Part shown: positions 1-6,075 of the stretch, piece after piece
Layout of the letters: each line of letters starts with the position of its first letter
How positions within the stretch are numbered: the stretch's first letter is position 1
Origin: SMTZ1-83 sp048884925
GTDB lineage: Archaea; Asgardarchaeota; Thorarchaeia; Thorarchaeales; Thorarchaeaceae
Length of the DNA: 15,441 nt
NCBI GenBank assembly: GCA_048884925.1
Contig: JBHLQK010000049.1
Location: 1 to 15,441 of the forward strand
Reading direction: 5' to 3'
Program-made: the position numbers and the translations under genes
Notes under the pieces: model-generated
Told to the model about the DNA's origin: nothing
Databases searched by the model: none
The model's input: the letters and a program-made list of their open reading frames with translations, nothing else

Positions 1-19
1 TCTATTGATATACATTCAA

Positions 20-51
20 AACCTATGCGATAATACCGTTGTCGATAGGTT
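20..51. repeat. Bulged inverted repeat upstream of the protease gene
   Basis: AACCTAT at 20-26 is the exact reverse complement of ATAGGTT at 45-51. Inside it CGA (28-30) pairs with TCG (42-44), leaving one bulged G at 27, so the stem is 10 bp with an 11-base loop. It lies 48 bp before the GTG start of the protease gene. It could be an operator, an RNA hairpin or the end of an upstream transcript. The sequence alone does not decide. Confidence 0.35.
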
Positions 52-98
52 CATCTGCTCAAAAATCCGAGTTGAAACATACGCGATGACATGCTCTG

Positions 99-2081
99 GT
101 GCACGCAATGTTTGATTACATCGAGTCCCCCTATCCATACTACGAGCCAAGACCTCGGAAATCTTCAAGCAGCCTGAGGATCATTGCAGTCGTGATTATC
201 ATCATGCTTGTCGCATCTGGAGGGCTCTTTCTTCTAATACCTCTAGGAAACCTGATACCGGGACCACAAGAGCCTATCAAAGTTGCAGTGGTTGACTCTG
301 GAATTGACGTGGATCTGACATTAGATAGAAGGATGGGAGCTCAGCAGAGTTTTGTTCTACCGCAGAATGGATATCCAGCAGCGGAAACTACTGTCAGCGA
401 TTCAAGGCCCGATGGTAGTCAACATGGCACAATAGTGGCCAAGGCAGTTGCAGCAAATAGTGCGAACGCAGTGATTGTGAACGCCAAAGTCCTCGCCAGC
501 AATGGAGTAGCTACATCTGCAGGAGTCATTGCAGCCATCTACTGGGCTATTGAGCAGAACTGCAGTGTAATCAATCTCAGCCTCGGGGCGACTCCAGGAT
601 ATGAAGACCCACTAGAAGCGGTTGTAGAATATGCGTTCACTCATGGTGCTGTTGTAGTTGCAGCGGCAGGAAACGAAGGAGACAATGGGCTAGCTGGCAA
701 CACCATCAACACTCCTGGTCTGTTTGAACATGCACTTGCAGTTGGAGGACTGAATGACTTCGGAGTACCTGCTGAGTACACAAGTTATGGACCAACGTCA
801 TTGAGATACATGAAGCCAGATATATCGGCGCCAGGATATTTTGATTCCGGAAACTCAAGATACTATGGGACCAGTTTTGCATCTCCTCGGGTAGCAGCAG
901 CAGCAGCAGAACTGATGGCCTATAGCATAAGCAATAACATCACATACACACCCGGGGCAATTATGACCGCCCTAGTCAAGGGTGCAAATCCATTGCAGTA
1001 TCCAGATTATATTGTTGGAGCGGGTGCATTGAACCTTGAAGCATCCAAACAACTTATGGCCTCAACTCTAGTTGATGGAGGTCTCCCAGCCATATCTCAT
1101 GCATTCCCAGGTTCCTTGCCAATTGACTTCGAAAGGCTGTTTTATGGTGATAACTACACATTTGAAATAAGACTACTAACAGCGGGCCATTCAACTTTCA
1201 ATGTTCAGGTCACTACCAGCACTCTTTCTGTCTTTGATATTCCATCCCAAGTAACAATTAACCAGACGGGATATGTGACATTAGAAATCTATGTGCCAGA
1301 CATTGGGCCAAGTAACTATCAGGCTACGATCCAGTTCAGTTCGACAGATTTTGGCAGCACATCTATTGAGGTCGATTTTGATGTGACTTCAGCTATTGCT
1401 CGAGTGGCATTTGACATCAGCTTCACAACTTGGTGGATGGATACGACATATGGCCAATTTAGAGACTTCTACGAGATTCTTACTCAAAACAGCATTTCCG
1501 TCACTGAGATCAGAGATGAGTCTTTTACAACACTCTCCTACTTGCAGTTGTTTGATGCAGTTGTGCTTCTTGACCCGTTTGTCTGGGAAGACAATGAAAC
1601 GAACCCACTTGTCTTTGAAACTTTCTCGTTGCCCTTCGCACCCGAAACCAAGCAAGCCTACGAGGACTACTATAATTCAGGTGGAGGGCTTTTTGTCACC
1701 GCCTTATCAAACGCATCGCTAGATGTCGCCAAGCTAAATGACTTCATAGATTGGACAGGGTACTCTTTCAGTTACACATTGATAGCTGATGCCTTAGATC
1801 CTGTTGAGGTGACGCAGGTGACTGCACACACCATTACTAGTGGCGTGGGGAGTTTCGACTATCTTGGTGCAGCTATCAACGAACCAGCTAGTGCAATCAC
1901 GCTAGGGAGGTACGAGGGCAATGACGTGCTTAGTGCTATACAGGGTGTAGGCGGCGGAAGACTCATCGTGACAGGCACGAACTACTTCATTGACAACTGG
2001 GGCATCAATGGAGAATACTCCTCAACATCCAATGATAGACTCAGTCTGAGAATAGTGCAATGGCTCGTCGGATTGCTTTGA
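99..2081 (+). CDS. Membrane-anchored subtilisin-family (S8) serine protease with C-terminal amidotransferase-like region
   Basis: Predicted extracellular serine endopeptidase held in the membrane by its N terminus. With the GTG start at 99 the protein has 660 residues; ATG at 108 is an equally good start and only removes three residues. A short cytoplasmic tail rich in Tyr/Pro and Arg/Lys (1-26) is followed by one hydrophobic helix (about 27-50). The S8 domain spans about 58-320 with the triad D66 (VAVVDSG), H109 (GSQHGT) and S259 (GTSFASP), plus oxyanion N192 (AAAGNEG). There is no obvious long prodomain between helix and catalytic domain, which is unusual for a secreted subtilase. Residues about 340-430 look like a beta-sandwich. 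Residues about 435-660 alternate strands and helices and include YYNSGGGLFVTAL and GGGRLIVTGTNYF, as in GATase-like/DUF4350 domains. That order resembles eukaryotic site-1 protease. It is transcribed alone. The substrate is unknown. Confidence 0.9.
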   Translation: MHAMFDYIESPYPYYEPRPRKSSSSLRIIAVVIIIMLVASGGLFLLIPLGNLIPGPQEPIKVAVVDSGIDVDLTLDRRMGAQQSFVLPQNGYPAAETTVSDSRPDGSQHGTIVAKAVAANSANAVIVNAKVLASNGVATSAGVIAAIYWAIEQNCSVINLSLGATPGYEDPLEAVVEYAFTHGAVVVAAAGNEGDNGLAGNTINTPGLFEHALAVGGLNDFGVPAEYTSYGPTSLRYMKPDISAPGYFDSGNSRYYGTSFASPRVAAAAAELMAYSISNNITYTPGAIMTALVKGANPLQYPDYIVGAGALNLEASKQLMASTLVDGGLPAISHAFPGSLPIDFERLFYGDNYTFEIRLLTAGHSTFNVQVTTSTLSVFDIPSQVTINQTGYVTLEIYVPDIGPSNYQATIQFSSTDFGSTSIEVDFDVTSAIARVAFDISFTTWWMDTTYGQFRDFYEILTQNSISVTEIRDESFTTLSYLQLFDAVVLLDPFVWEDNETNPLVFETFSLPFAPETKQAYEDYYNSGGGLFVTALSNASLDVAKLNDFIDWTGYSFSYTLIADALDPVEVTQVTAHTITSGVGSFDYLGAAINEPASAITLGRYEGNDVLSAIQGVGGGRLIVTGTNYFIDNWGINGEYSSTSNDRLSLRIVQWLVGLL

Positions 2082-2185
2082 AACCCCAGCTAAGTGTATT
2101 TCTCGACACCTTGATTGCGCGATTTTAGTTGTTTAAAAGAATGTGGAACCCTGTTCTTCATACCAAAAACACTACCGAGTCGAAA

Positions 2186-2235
2186 GTCGGATATGCTGAT
2201 GATCCGGGTTCATCCTGAATCATCAGCTTCCCGAC
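2186..2235. repeat. Two-part stem-loop upstream of mfnB
   Basis: GTCGG (2186-2190) pairs with CCGAC (2231-2235), and GCTGATGAT (2195-2203) pairs perfectly with ATCATCAGC (2219-2227). The two stems are separated by an internal loop of four and three bases, and the apical loop is 15 bases. There are 14 Watson-Crick pairs in all. There is no T-run right after it, so it is not a typical intrinsic terminator. It may be a structured RNA element or a pair of regulator half-sites. Confidence 0.5.
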
Positions 2236-2275
2236 ACTACTTATTTTGATCCAAACGTTGTTCTCGATGATTTAC

Positions 2276-2304
2276 CATGAAAAGCATGATAGTTGCATGA
2301 AAAG
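2276..2304. promoter_or_regulatory. Direct repeat CATGAAAAG, 20-bp spacing, upstream of mfnB
   Basis: CATGAAAAG occurs at 2276-2284 and again at 2296-2304. The copies start exactly 20 bp apart, close to two helical turns, so a protein could bind both on one DNA face. They lie 64-92 bp before the mfnB start, a position suited to an archaeal activator or repressor. This is inference from spacing only. Confidence 0.3.
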
Positions 2305-2339
2305 TAGAAAACATCATCAATCGGAGCAGTCATTAGTAC

Positions 2340-2359
2340 CAGTTGGACTTAAGCAACTG
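2340..2359. promoter_or_regulatory. Palindrome CAGTTG-N8-CAACTG immediately upstream of mfnB
   Basis: CAGTTG (2340-2345) and CAACTG (2354-2359) are perfect inverted arms separated by eight bases, which themselves contain most of a CTTAAG palindrome. The right arm ends 8 bp before the mfnB ATG. If mfnB is leaderless, as the missing Shine-Dalgarno suggests, this lies between the TATA position and the transcription start, where a bound dimer would block initiation. Confidence 0.35.
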
Positions 2360-2367
2360 AGTTTACA

Positions 2368-3084
2368 ATGGCAAAGCTCCTAGTGAGTCCAACAGATGAG
2401 CTGGACGCTCTCGAGGCGGTGAAAGGAGGGGCGGATATTATTGATGTCAAGAACCCGCATGAGGGGTCTCTTGGAGCAGCCACTCCAGCATTGATTCGTA
2501 AGATTAGGGAAACTATCGAGAAAAGCATCCCGGTAAGCGCTGCTGTAGGCGATGTGCCGAATCTCCCAGGCACAATCGCACAAGCTGCCCTGGGTGCAGC
2601 ACAAGCAGGTGCAGACTTTGTAAAAATAGGCCTCTATGGCTCCACAAAGGAAGAAGATGCAGGTTATATTTTGAAATCTGTTGTGGACACACTCAACGAT
2701 TTTGGCAGCAAGAGTAAGGCTGTTGCAGCACTTTACGGGGACTTCCTACGTGCAGGGACGCTAAATCCAGCTGTACTCCCCGATATTGCGCAGTCTAGCG
2801 GCGTTGAAACCATAATGATCGACACAGCAGTCAAAGATGGAAGAGACCTCTTTGTCTTTATGACTGAGGAGGAAGTTGCATCAATCATCGAAACAGGACA
2901 GAACAATGATCTTGAGGTGGCATTGGCTGGTTCATTAGCTGATGAATCATTCAGGATTGCTGCAGGGCTCAAACCTGATATTATAGGAGTGAGAACCGCA
3001 GCGCTTCCTGGAGGAGATAGGACCGAAGGAAGAGTCGATGCGGAGCTTGTCAAAGAACTGAAGCTAATTCTGAAAAGCACGTAG
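2368..3084 (+). CDS. mfnB: (5-formylfuran-3-yl)methyl phosphate synthase (4-HFC-P synthase)
   Basis: MfnB is a cytoplasmic TIM-barrel enzyme that builds the furan ring of methanofuran by condensing two molecules of glyceraldehyde 3-phosphate. The 238-residue product is full length for the family. Family signatures are VSPTDELDALEAVKGGADIID near the N terminus, then D26 and K28 in IDVKNPHEGSLGA, SAAVGDVPNLPGT, K86 in FVKIGLYG, K156 in TAVKDGR, and IGVRTAALPGGDR near the C terminus. The lysines line up with the catalytic lysines described for the Methanocaldococcus jannaschii enzyme (K27, K85, K155), recalled from memory. The ATG at 2368 gives the family N terminus at once. No Shine-Dalgarno precedes it, so the mRNA may be leaderless. 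Its stop lies 1 bp from the stop of convergent mfnE, so antisense read-through between the two is likely unless termination is sharp. Confidence 0.96.
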   Translation: MAKLLVSPTDELDALEAVKGGADIIDVKNPHEGSLGAATPALIRKIRETIEKSIPVSAAVGDVPNLPGTIAQAALGAAQAGADFVKIGLYGSTKEEDAGYILKSVVDTLNDFGSKSKAVAALYGDFLRAGTLNPAVLPDIAQSSGVETIMIDTAVKDGRDLFVFMTEEEVASIIETGQNNDLEVALAGSLADESFRIAAGLKPDIIGVRTAALPGGDRTEGRVDAELVKELKLILKST

Positions 3085-3085
3085 C

Positions 3086-3730
3086 CTATTGAGCTGCTTT
3101 ATCTATAACTTCTGATATTCTGTCGAGCCAGAGGCCATTTAGGACATAGAAATCTCCATTGAACTTTGGGTGGAGCTGCAGAATATAGCGGTCCAATATG
3201 TCCTTGTCAACAAGATATTGCAGATTCTCAGGTTTAACAACTTCTGTCTCTGATTGAACGACCGACCACCATTTCAGAAATGGATTGATACTTTTGAGAA
3301 TTAATACTGTGTCTGCATCTCCTTGGATTCCCATCCAAAGGGCAATCGAATCACTTGTGACATCCCAGCTATGAGGGAGTCTGTCATACGCCTTCAGAAG
3401 TTCATATGGCTGAATTATGAAGCTCATCCCATTGGCCCATCTTTCGAATGCATCAGTACCCGAATAGAGGTTCAATGACGGTTGCATATCTGCCATTATG
3501 GCGCCGCTAAGATCCATGCATCTTATTGCTAGCCAATGTGCGGCGGAATCAGTAAAATATCTCCTGCTGTGAAGATCCCGTATTCGATCAGCGAGATATG
3601 CGCCGCCCGCCACAATCAGTACTTTGCGTTGTTCGGCGATAGCTGAGATTCGCTTTAGGATTTCTCTTAGTTGATAAGGGTGGTTCATCAGACTTCCGCC
3701 CACTTTGATGACCACCTTCAATACACTCAT
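3086..3730 (-). CDS. mfnE: [5-(aminomethyl)furan-3-yl]methyl phosphate kinase
   Basis: MfnE belongs to the amino-acid-kinase superfamily (COG2054). It phosphorylates aminomethylfuran phosphate to the diphosphate that MfnF uses. The 214-residue protein starts with the nucleotide-binding strand VVIKVGGSL (6-14), followed by the second glycine-rich loop IVAGGAYLADRIR (39-51). The family hallmark LPHSWDVTSDSIA lies at 118-130, with GDADTVLILKSI (137-148) after it. Length and motif order are normal. It is the last gene of the minus-strand operon. Its ATG overlaps the mfnF TGA in ATGA (3727-3730), so translation is probably coupled. Its stop is 1 bp from that of mfnB on the other strand. Confidence 0.93.
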   Translation of the reverse strand: MSVLKVVIKVGGSLMNHPYQLREILKRISAIAEQRKVLIVAGGAYLADRIRDLHSRRYFTDSAAHWLAIRCMDLSGAIMADMQPSLNLYSGTDAFERWANGMSFIIQPYELLKAYDRLPHSWDVTSDSIALWMGIQGDADTVLILKSINPFLKWWSVVQSETEVVKPENLQYLVDKDILDRYILQLHPKFNGDFYVLNGLWLDRISEVIDKAAQ

Positions 3731-4779
3731 CTCCAGTTTCTGGCCGCATAGAGTGCAGCCGCAAAAGCGGTTGCTGCTGTGGCGCCATCTGGTCCCAGAA
3801 GGTCATGCAGGTGCTTCCCCTCTTTGATGTCAAGCGATGCCAAGGCGCTTCGACCCAAGAAGGCAGCCCCAATCCCAGAAAAGACATAGACTTGCTCAGT
3901 AGGTTCCATGTCATGCAGAGCGCAGACCTGGAATACTGCGCTGAGGATATCTCTGAGTTGTTGGGTCCAAGCTTGTCGAGCAATATCAAAGATTTGAGAT
4001 TCCGATACAGTTTCAATATCCCCGCATACAACTCGGGCTAATCGAGCCTTGCACTCTTCAATCGATTTTCCTCGTCCATCTGCCGTATCGTTTGTATACT
4101 GATGCTTGGCAATGTGTCCCAGCACCAAATGGACATCCGCACTTGTTGCAAAATACTCTGAGGATACACGGCAGCTCACACCATCTAGTTCAATTTCGCG
4201 CAATATCGCGGAAAGATTAGTTCTAAGTGCTCCAGTGTAGACCAACTCACCACTCATAAGGCGACTTGTGTCACTTCTGCTACGCGTAATTGGAACCCCT
4301 TCTTTAATCGCAATGATGTCAGTGGTTGTAGACCCAACATCGATGAGAATACAATTGGGGATTCCTCTCCCTACAGTCCAAGCCAGCACAGGCCAGTTTG
4401 CCGCTGCTACTCGAAGAGGGTCGTTCAAGACTTCCTCGAACGAAAGTAATTCCAAGTTAATGTCAGGAAAAAGGAGGGGAATGTTTCTGAGTGTCCTCTG
4501 AACTCCTTTAGCAATGGTTGTAACACCTTCGCGTTTTGTTTGAAATGTATCAGAGAGCTCTGCTGTCATAACCACTGATACAAGCTCAGGTGCCTGCGAA
4601 GTGCCCGTCAACTCATATACTGTGTTAGCTATAAGATTCCAGAGATCAAGTCTTTCGCGCTGCCAGATTGGAAAACTCTCGGTGCGAAAGGCGAGGTCAG
4701 TAGGAACACCACTATCGTCTAGGGTGAGACCACATCCCTTGAGGTTCGCCCCTCCTATGTCCAGTCCAACTACTCTCAA
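3727..4779 (-). CDS. mfnF: Methanofuran condensing enzyme, APMF-Glu synthase (ASKHA fold)
   Basis: MfnF couples aminomethylfuran diphosphate to gamma-glutamyltyramine, releasing pyrophosphate and forming the core of methanofuran. Older annotations call it 'H4MPT-linked C1 transfer pathway protein'. The fold is that of sugar kinases/hydantoinases. The first phosphate loop is GLDIGGANLK (5-14), then MTAELSDTF (71-79) and a second phosphate loop IDVGSTTTD (146-154). After these come ELVYTGALRT (178-187), a glycine-rich strand VFSGIGAAFLG (299-309) and GATAATAFA (332-340). The 350-residue length is typical. The start codon is TTG (4779-4777), and TTGA overlaps the mfnD stop. No later start would keep the first phosphate loop, so TTG is well supported. 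It sits in the middle of the mfnD-F-E operon and is probably translated by coupling. Confidence 0.94.
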   Translation of the reverse strand: MRVVGLDIGGANLKGCGLTLDDSGVPTDLAFRTESFPIWQRERLDLWNLIANTVYELTGTSQAPELVSVVMTAELSDTFQTKREGVTTIAKGVQRTLRNIPLLFPDINLELLSFEEVLNDPLRVAAANWPVLAWTVGRGIPNCILIDVGSTTTDIIAIKEGVPITRSRSDTSRLMSGELVYTGALRTNLSAILREIELDGVSCRVSSEYFATSADVHLVLGHIAKHQYTNDTADGRGKSIEECKARLARVVCGDIETVSESQIFDIARQAWTQQLRDILSAVFQVCALHDMEPTEQVYVFSGIGAAFLGRSALASLDIKEGKHLHDLLGPDGATAATAFAAALYAARNWR

Positions 4780-6011
4780 GCAGATATCCCCTCAAGACGC
4801 TTGTCGATGCTGCGTTCTATTGCCCTTAGGTTTTCCCTAGCCGCATCTCTTGTTGAACCCCATCCACAGACATAGGGTCGCACTATCGTCGTGCCATCTT
4901 GCAATGGAAATGGTGGACTTGAAACACCTGGGATCACCATTACTCGTGCGTAGTCATCGATATTGTACTTCGATTCAGGAACTCGTTTCATATCGATATA
5001 TTCCTCGAAGACAGAGCAACCCTTCAAGGTCATCTGTTTGGGAGGTGAACCTGAGGCACATTCAACTATGCTGGCCAATCCCTTGGGTCCGACTGTTCGT
5101 TCGAGACCGATGGATGAGACGGTGAGTCGAGGATTGATTTCCATTGGAAAGACCTCTTTTCCCTTGAACACAAAATCGATGCCCACATAGCCACAAAGAC
5201 CGGGTAGTGAGTCCGCTATCTTTTGAGCATCTGCTGCAGCTTTCTTGGCTGCAGGATGATCAAAGGGACATTCTCCACCATGATAGCCCGGAGTTGATAC
5301 AGAAGTACCTAGGGTTACGTTCTGACGATTAACTGATATTACTGATGACTTCCCATTTCCAGTAAGAAGAGATACACTAGCGTGGACTCCATCAATATAT
5401 TCCTGAAGGATAAATGATGCAACCCTATCCTCCATCTCAGGCCTATGAGCGAGTTCCATGAGACTACCGGTGTTATATGCGATGAAGGTGCACGTCGCCC
5501 CTGATGAGATTGCAGGCTTGATTACTACAGGAAAATTCAGATCGTGGCTATCATTCAAGATGTCATTAATGGTCCCAAATATCGTTCTTGGTACTGGGAG
5601 GGATAGCTCCTCAAAGAGACGCGCACTATTGATCTTGTCCGAGCAAAATGCAACGGTTTCAGTATCAGGATTAACTACGTTCAAACCTCTAGATCTGATA
5701 GCTCTAAGGACTTCCACAAGTATGCCCTCATCCTCCGGGGCTATTACAAGTCCCAACTCAGCATTATCAGAAAGAACCTCTATAGCTGTTTGCCAACTAT
5801 CTTCATCCGATACCTTTTCTCTGTGTATTGATCGAGGTAGAAACTGCTCATGTATTCTGGCATCATAGGAGAGGGACACATTGTGACCAGCGTAGTTGAG
5901 ACACCGTGCCATGGTGCAGAGCATCGCAAATCCCTGTGCAGCAAAGCTCGGCGACAGGTCTTCGCTGGCAAGTCCACCTCCTGATATGTGTTCGTAGAGG
6001 AATATTCGCAT
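4776..6011 (-). CDS. mfnD: Tyramine--L-glutamate ligase (ATP-grasp)
   Basis: MfnD is a cytoplasmic ATP-grasp ligase that joins the gamma-carboxyl of glutamate to tyramine, using ATP. The N terminus MRIFLYEHISGGGL is a family signature. ATP-grasp residues follow: K126 (CSDKINSA), K165 (FPVVIKPAISSGAT), the adenine-binding strand ILQEYIDG (201-208), YVGIDFVF (275-282), and metal/phosphate ligands E291 and N293 in PMEINPRLT. The C-terminal 100 residues contain VMVIPGVSSPPFP and YVCGWG and complete a normal-looking protein of 411 residues. It is the first gene of the minus-strand operon. ATG at 6011-6009 has no Shine-Dalgarno and lies about 33 bp from a TATA-like box, consistent with a very short leader. 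The start codon overlaps the left arm of the promoter palindrome. Confidence 0.94.
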   Translation of the reverse strand: MRIFLYEHISGGGLASEDLSPSFAAQGFAMLCTMARCLNYAGHNVSLSYDARIHEQFLPRSIHREKVSDEDSWQTAIEVLSDNAELGLVIAPEDEGILVEVLRAIRSRGLNVVNPDTETVAFCSDKINSARLFEELSLPVPRTIFGTINDILNDSHDLNFPVVIKPAISSGATCTFIAYNTGSLMELAHRPEMEDRVASFILQEYIDGVHASVSLLTGNGKSSVISVNRQNVTLGTSVSTPGYHGGECPFDHPAAKKAAADAQKIADSLPGLCGYVGIDFVFKGKEVFPMEINPRLTVSSIGLERTVGPKGLASIVECASGSPPKQMTLKGCSVFEEYIDMKRVPESKYNIDDYARVMVIPGVSSPPFPLQDGTTIVRPYVCGWGSTRDAARENLRAIERSIDKRLEGISA

Positions 6012-6039
6012 TGCTGACCGAAAATTCCATGGTCAGCAA
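6011..6039. promoter_or_regulatory. Palindromic operator candidate in the mfnD / HisA-like divergent promoter
   Basis: TTGCTGACC (6011-6019) and GGTCAGCAA (6031-6039) are perfect 9-bp inverted arms with an 11-base spacer. The left arm overlaps the first base of the mfnD ATG and the right arm ends 2 bp before a TATA-like box. It therefore spans the expected mfnD transcription start. A dimeric regulator bound here should repress mfnD-F-E and may affect the opposite gene. If transcription starts near 6018, most of it would not be in the mRNA, which favours a DNA site over an RNA hairpin. Confidence 0.55.
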
Positions 6040-6040
6040 C

Positions 6041-6047
6041 CTATAAG
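6041..6047. promoter_or_regulatory. TATA-like box shared by divergent genes
   Basis: CTATAAG reads as TATA-like on the plus strand and as CTTATAG on the minus strand. Its centre is about 32 bp from the ATG of the HisA-like gene (6076) and about 33 bp from the mfnD ATG (6011). With an archaeal start site about 26 bp downstream, both transcripts would have leaders of only 6-7 bases. One box may serve both directions. A BRE is not obvious on either side. Confidence 0.4.
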
Positions 6048-6075
6048 ACTCTTACAGGAGCATCCAAAATCGCTC

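Larger units (their letters stand above)
2082..2367. other. Intergenic region between the protease gene and mfnB
   Basis: This 286-bp gap has no convincing coding sequence or tRNA. T-rich stretches just after the protease stop (about 2124-2134) may end its transcript. The rest holds a large imperfect stem-loop (2186-2235), a 9-bp direct repeat (2276 and 2296) and a palindrome just before mfnB (2340-2359), each listed separately. It is the longest non-coding stretch in the window and presumably carries mfnB control signals. Confidence 0.7.

Noticed and set aside
1389..1722. Overlapping open frames on both strands inside the protease gene
   Set aside because: They lie wholly inside a well-supported gene, have no Shine-Dalgarno or family motif, and read as frame shadows.
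2196..2218. Possible C/D box guide RNA: CTGATGA followed after 12 bases by CTGA
   Set aside because: The C-like box has C where a purine is expected, and no C'/D box pair follows at the right distance. The same bases are better explained by the perfect stem at 2195-2227.
3588..5868. Long open frames antisense or out of frame to mfnE, mfnF and mfnD
   Set aside because: The methanofuran genes match known families over their full length, and the alternative products show no recognisable motif.
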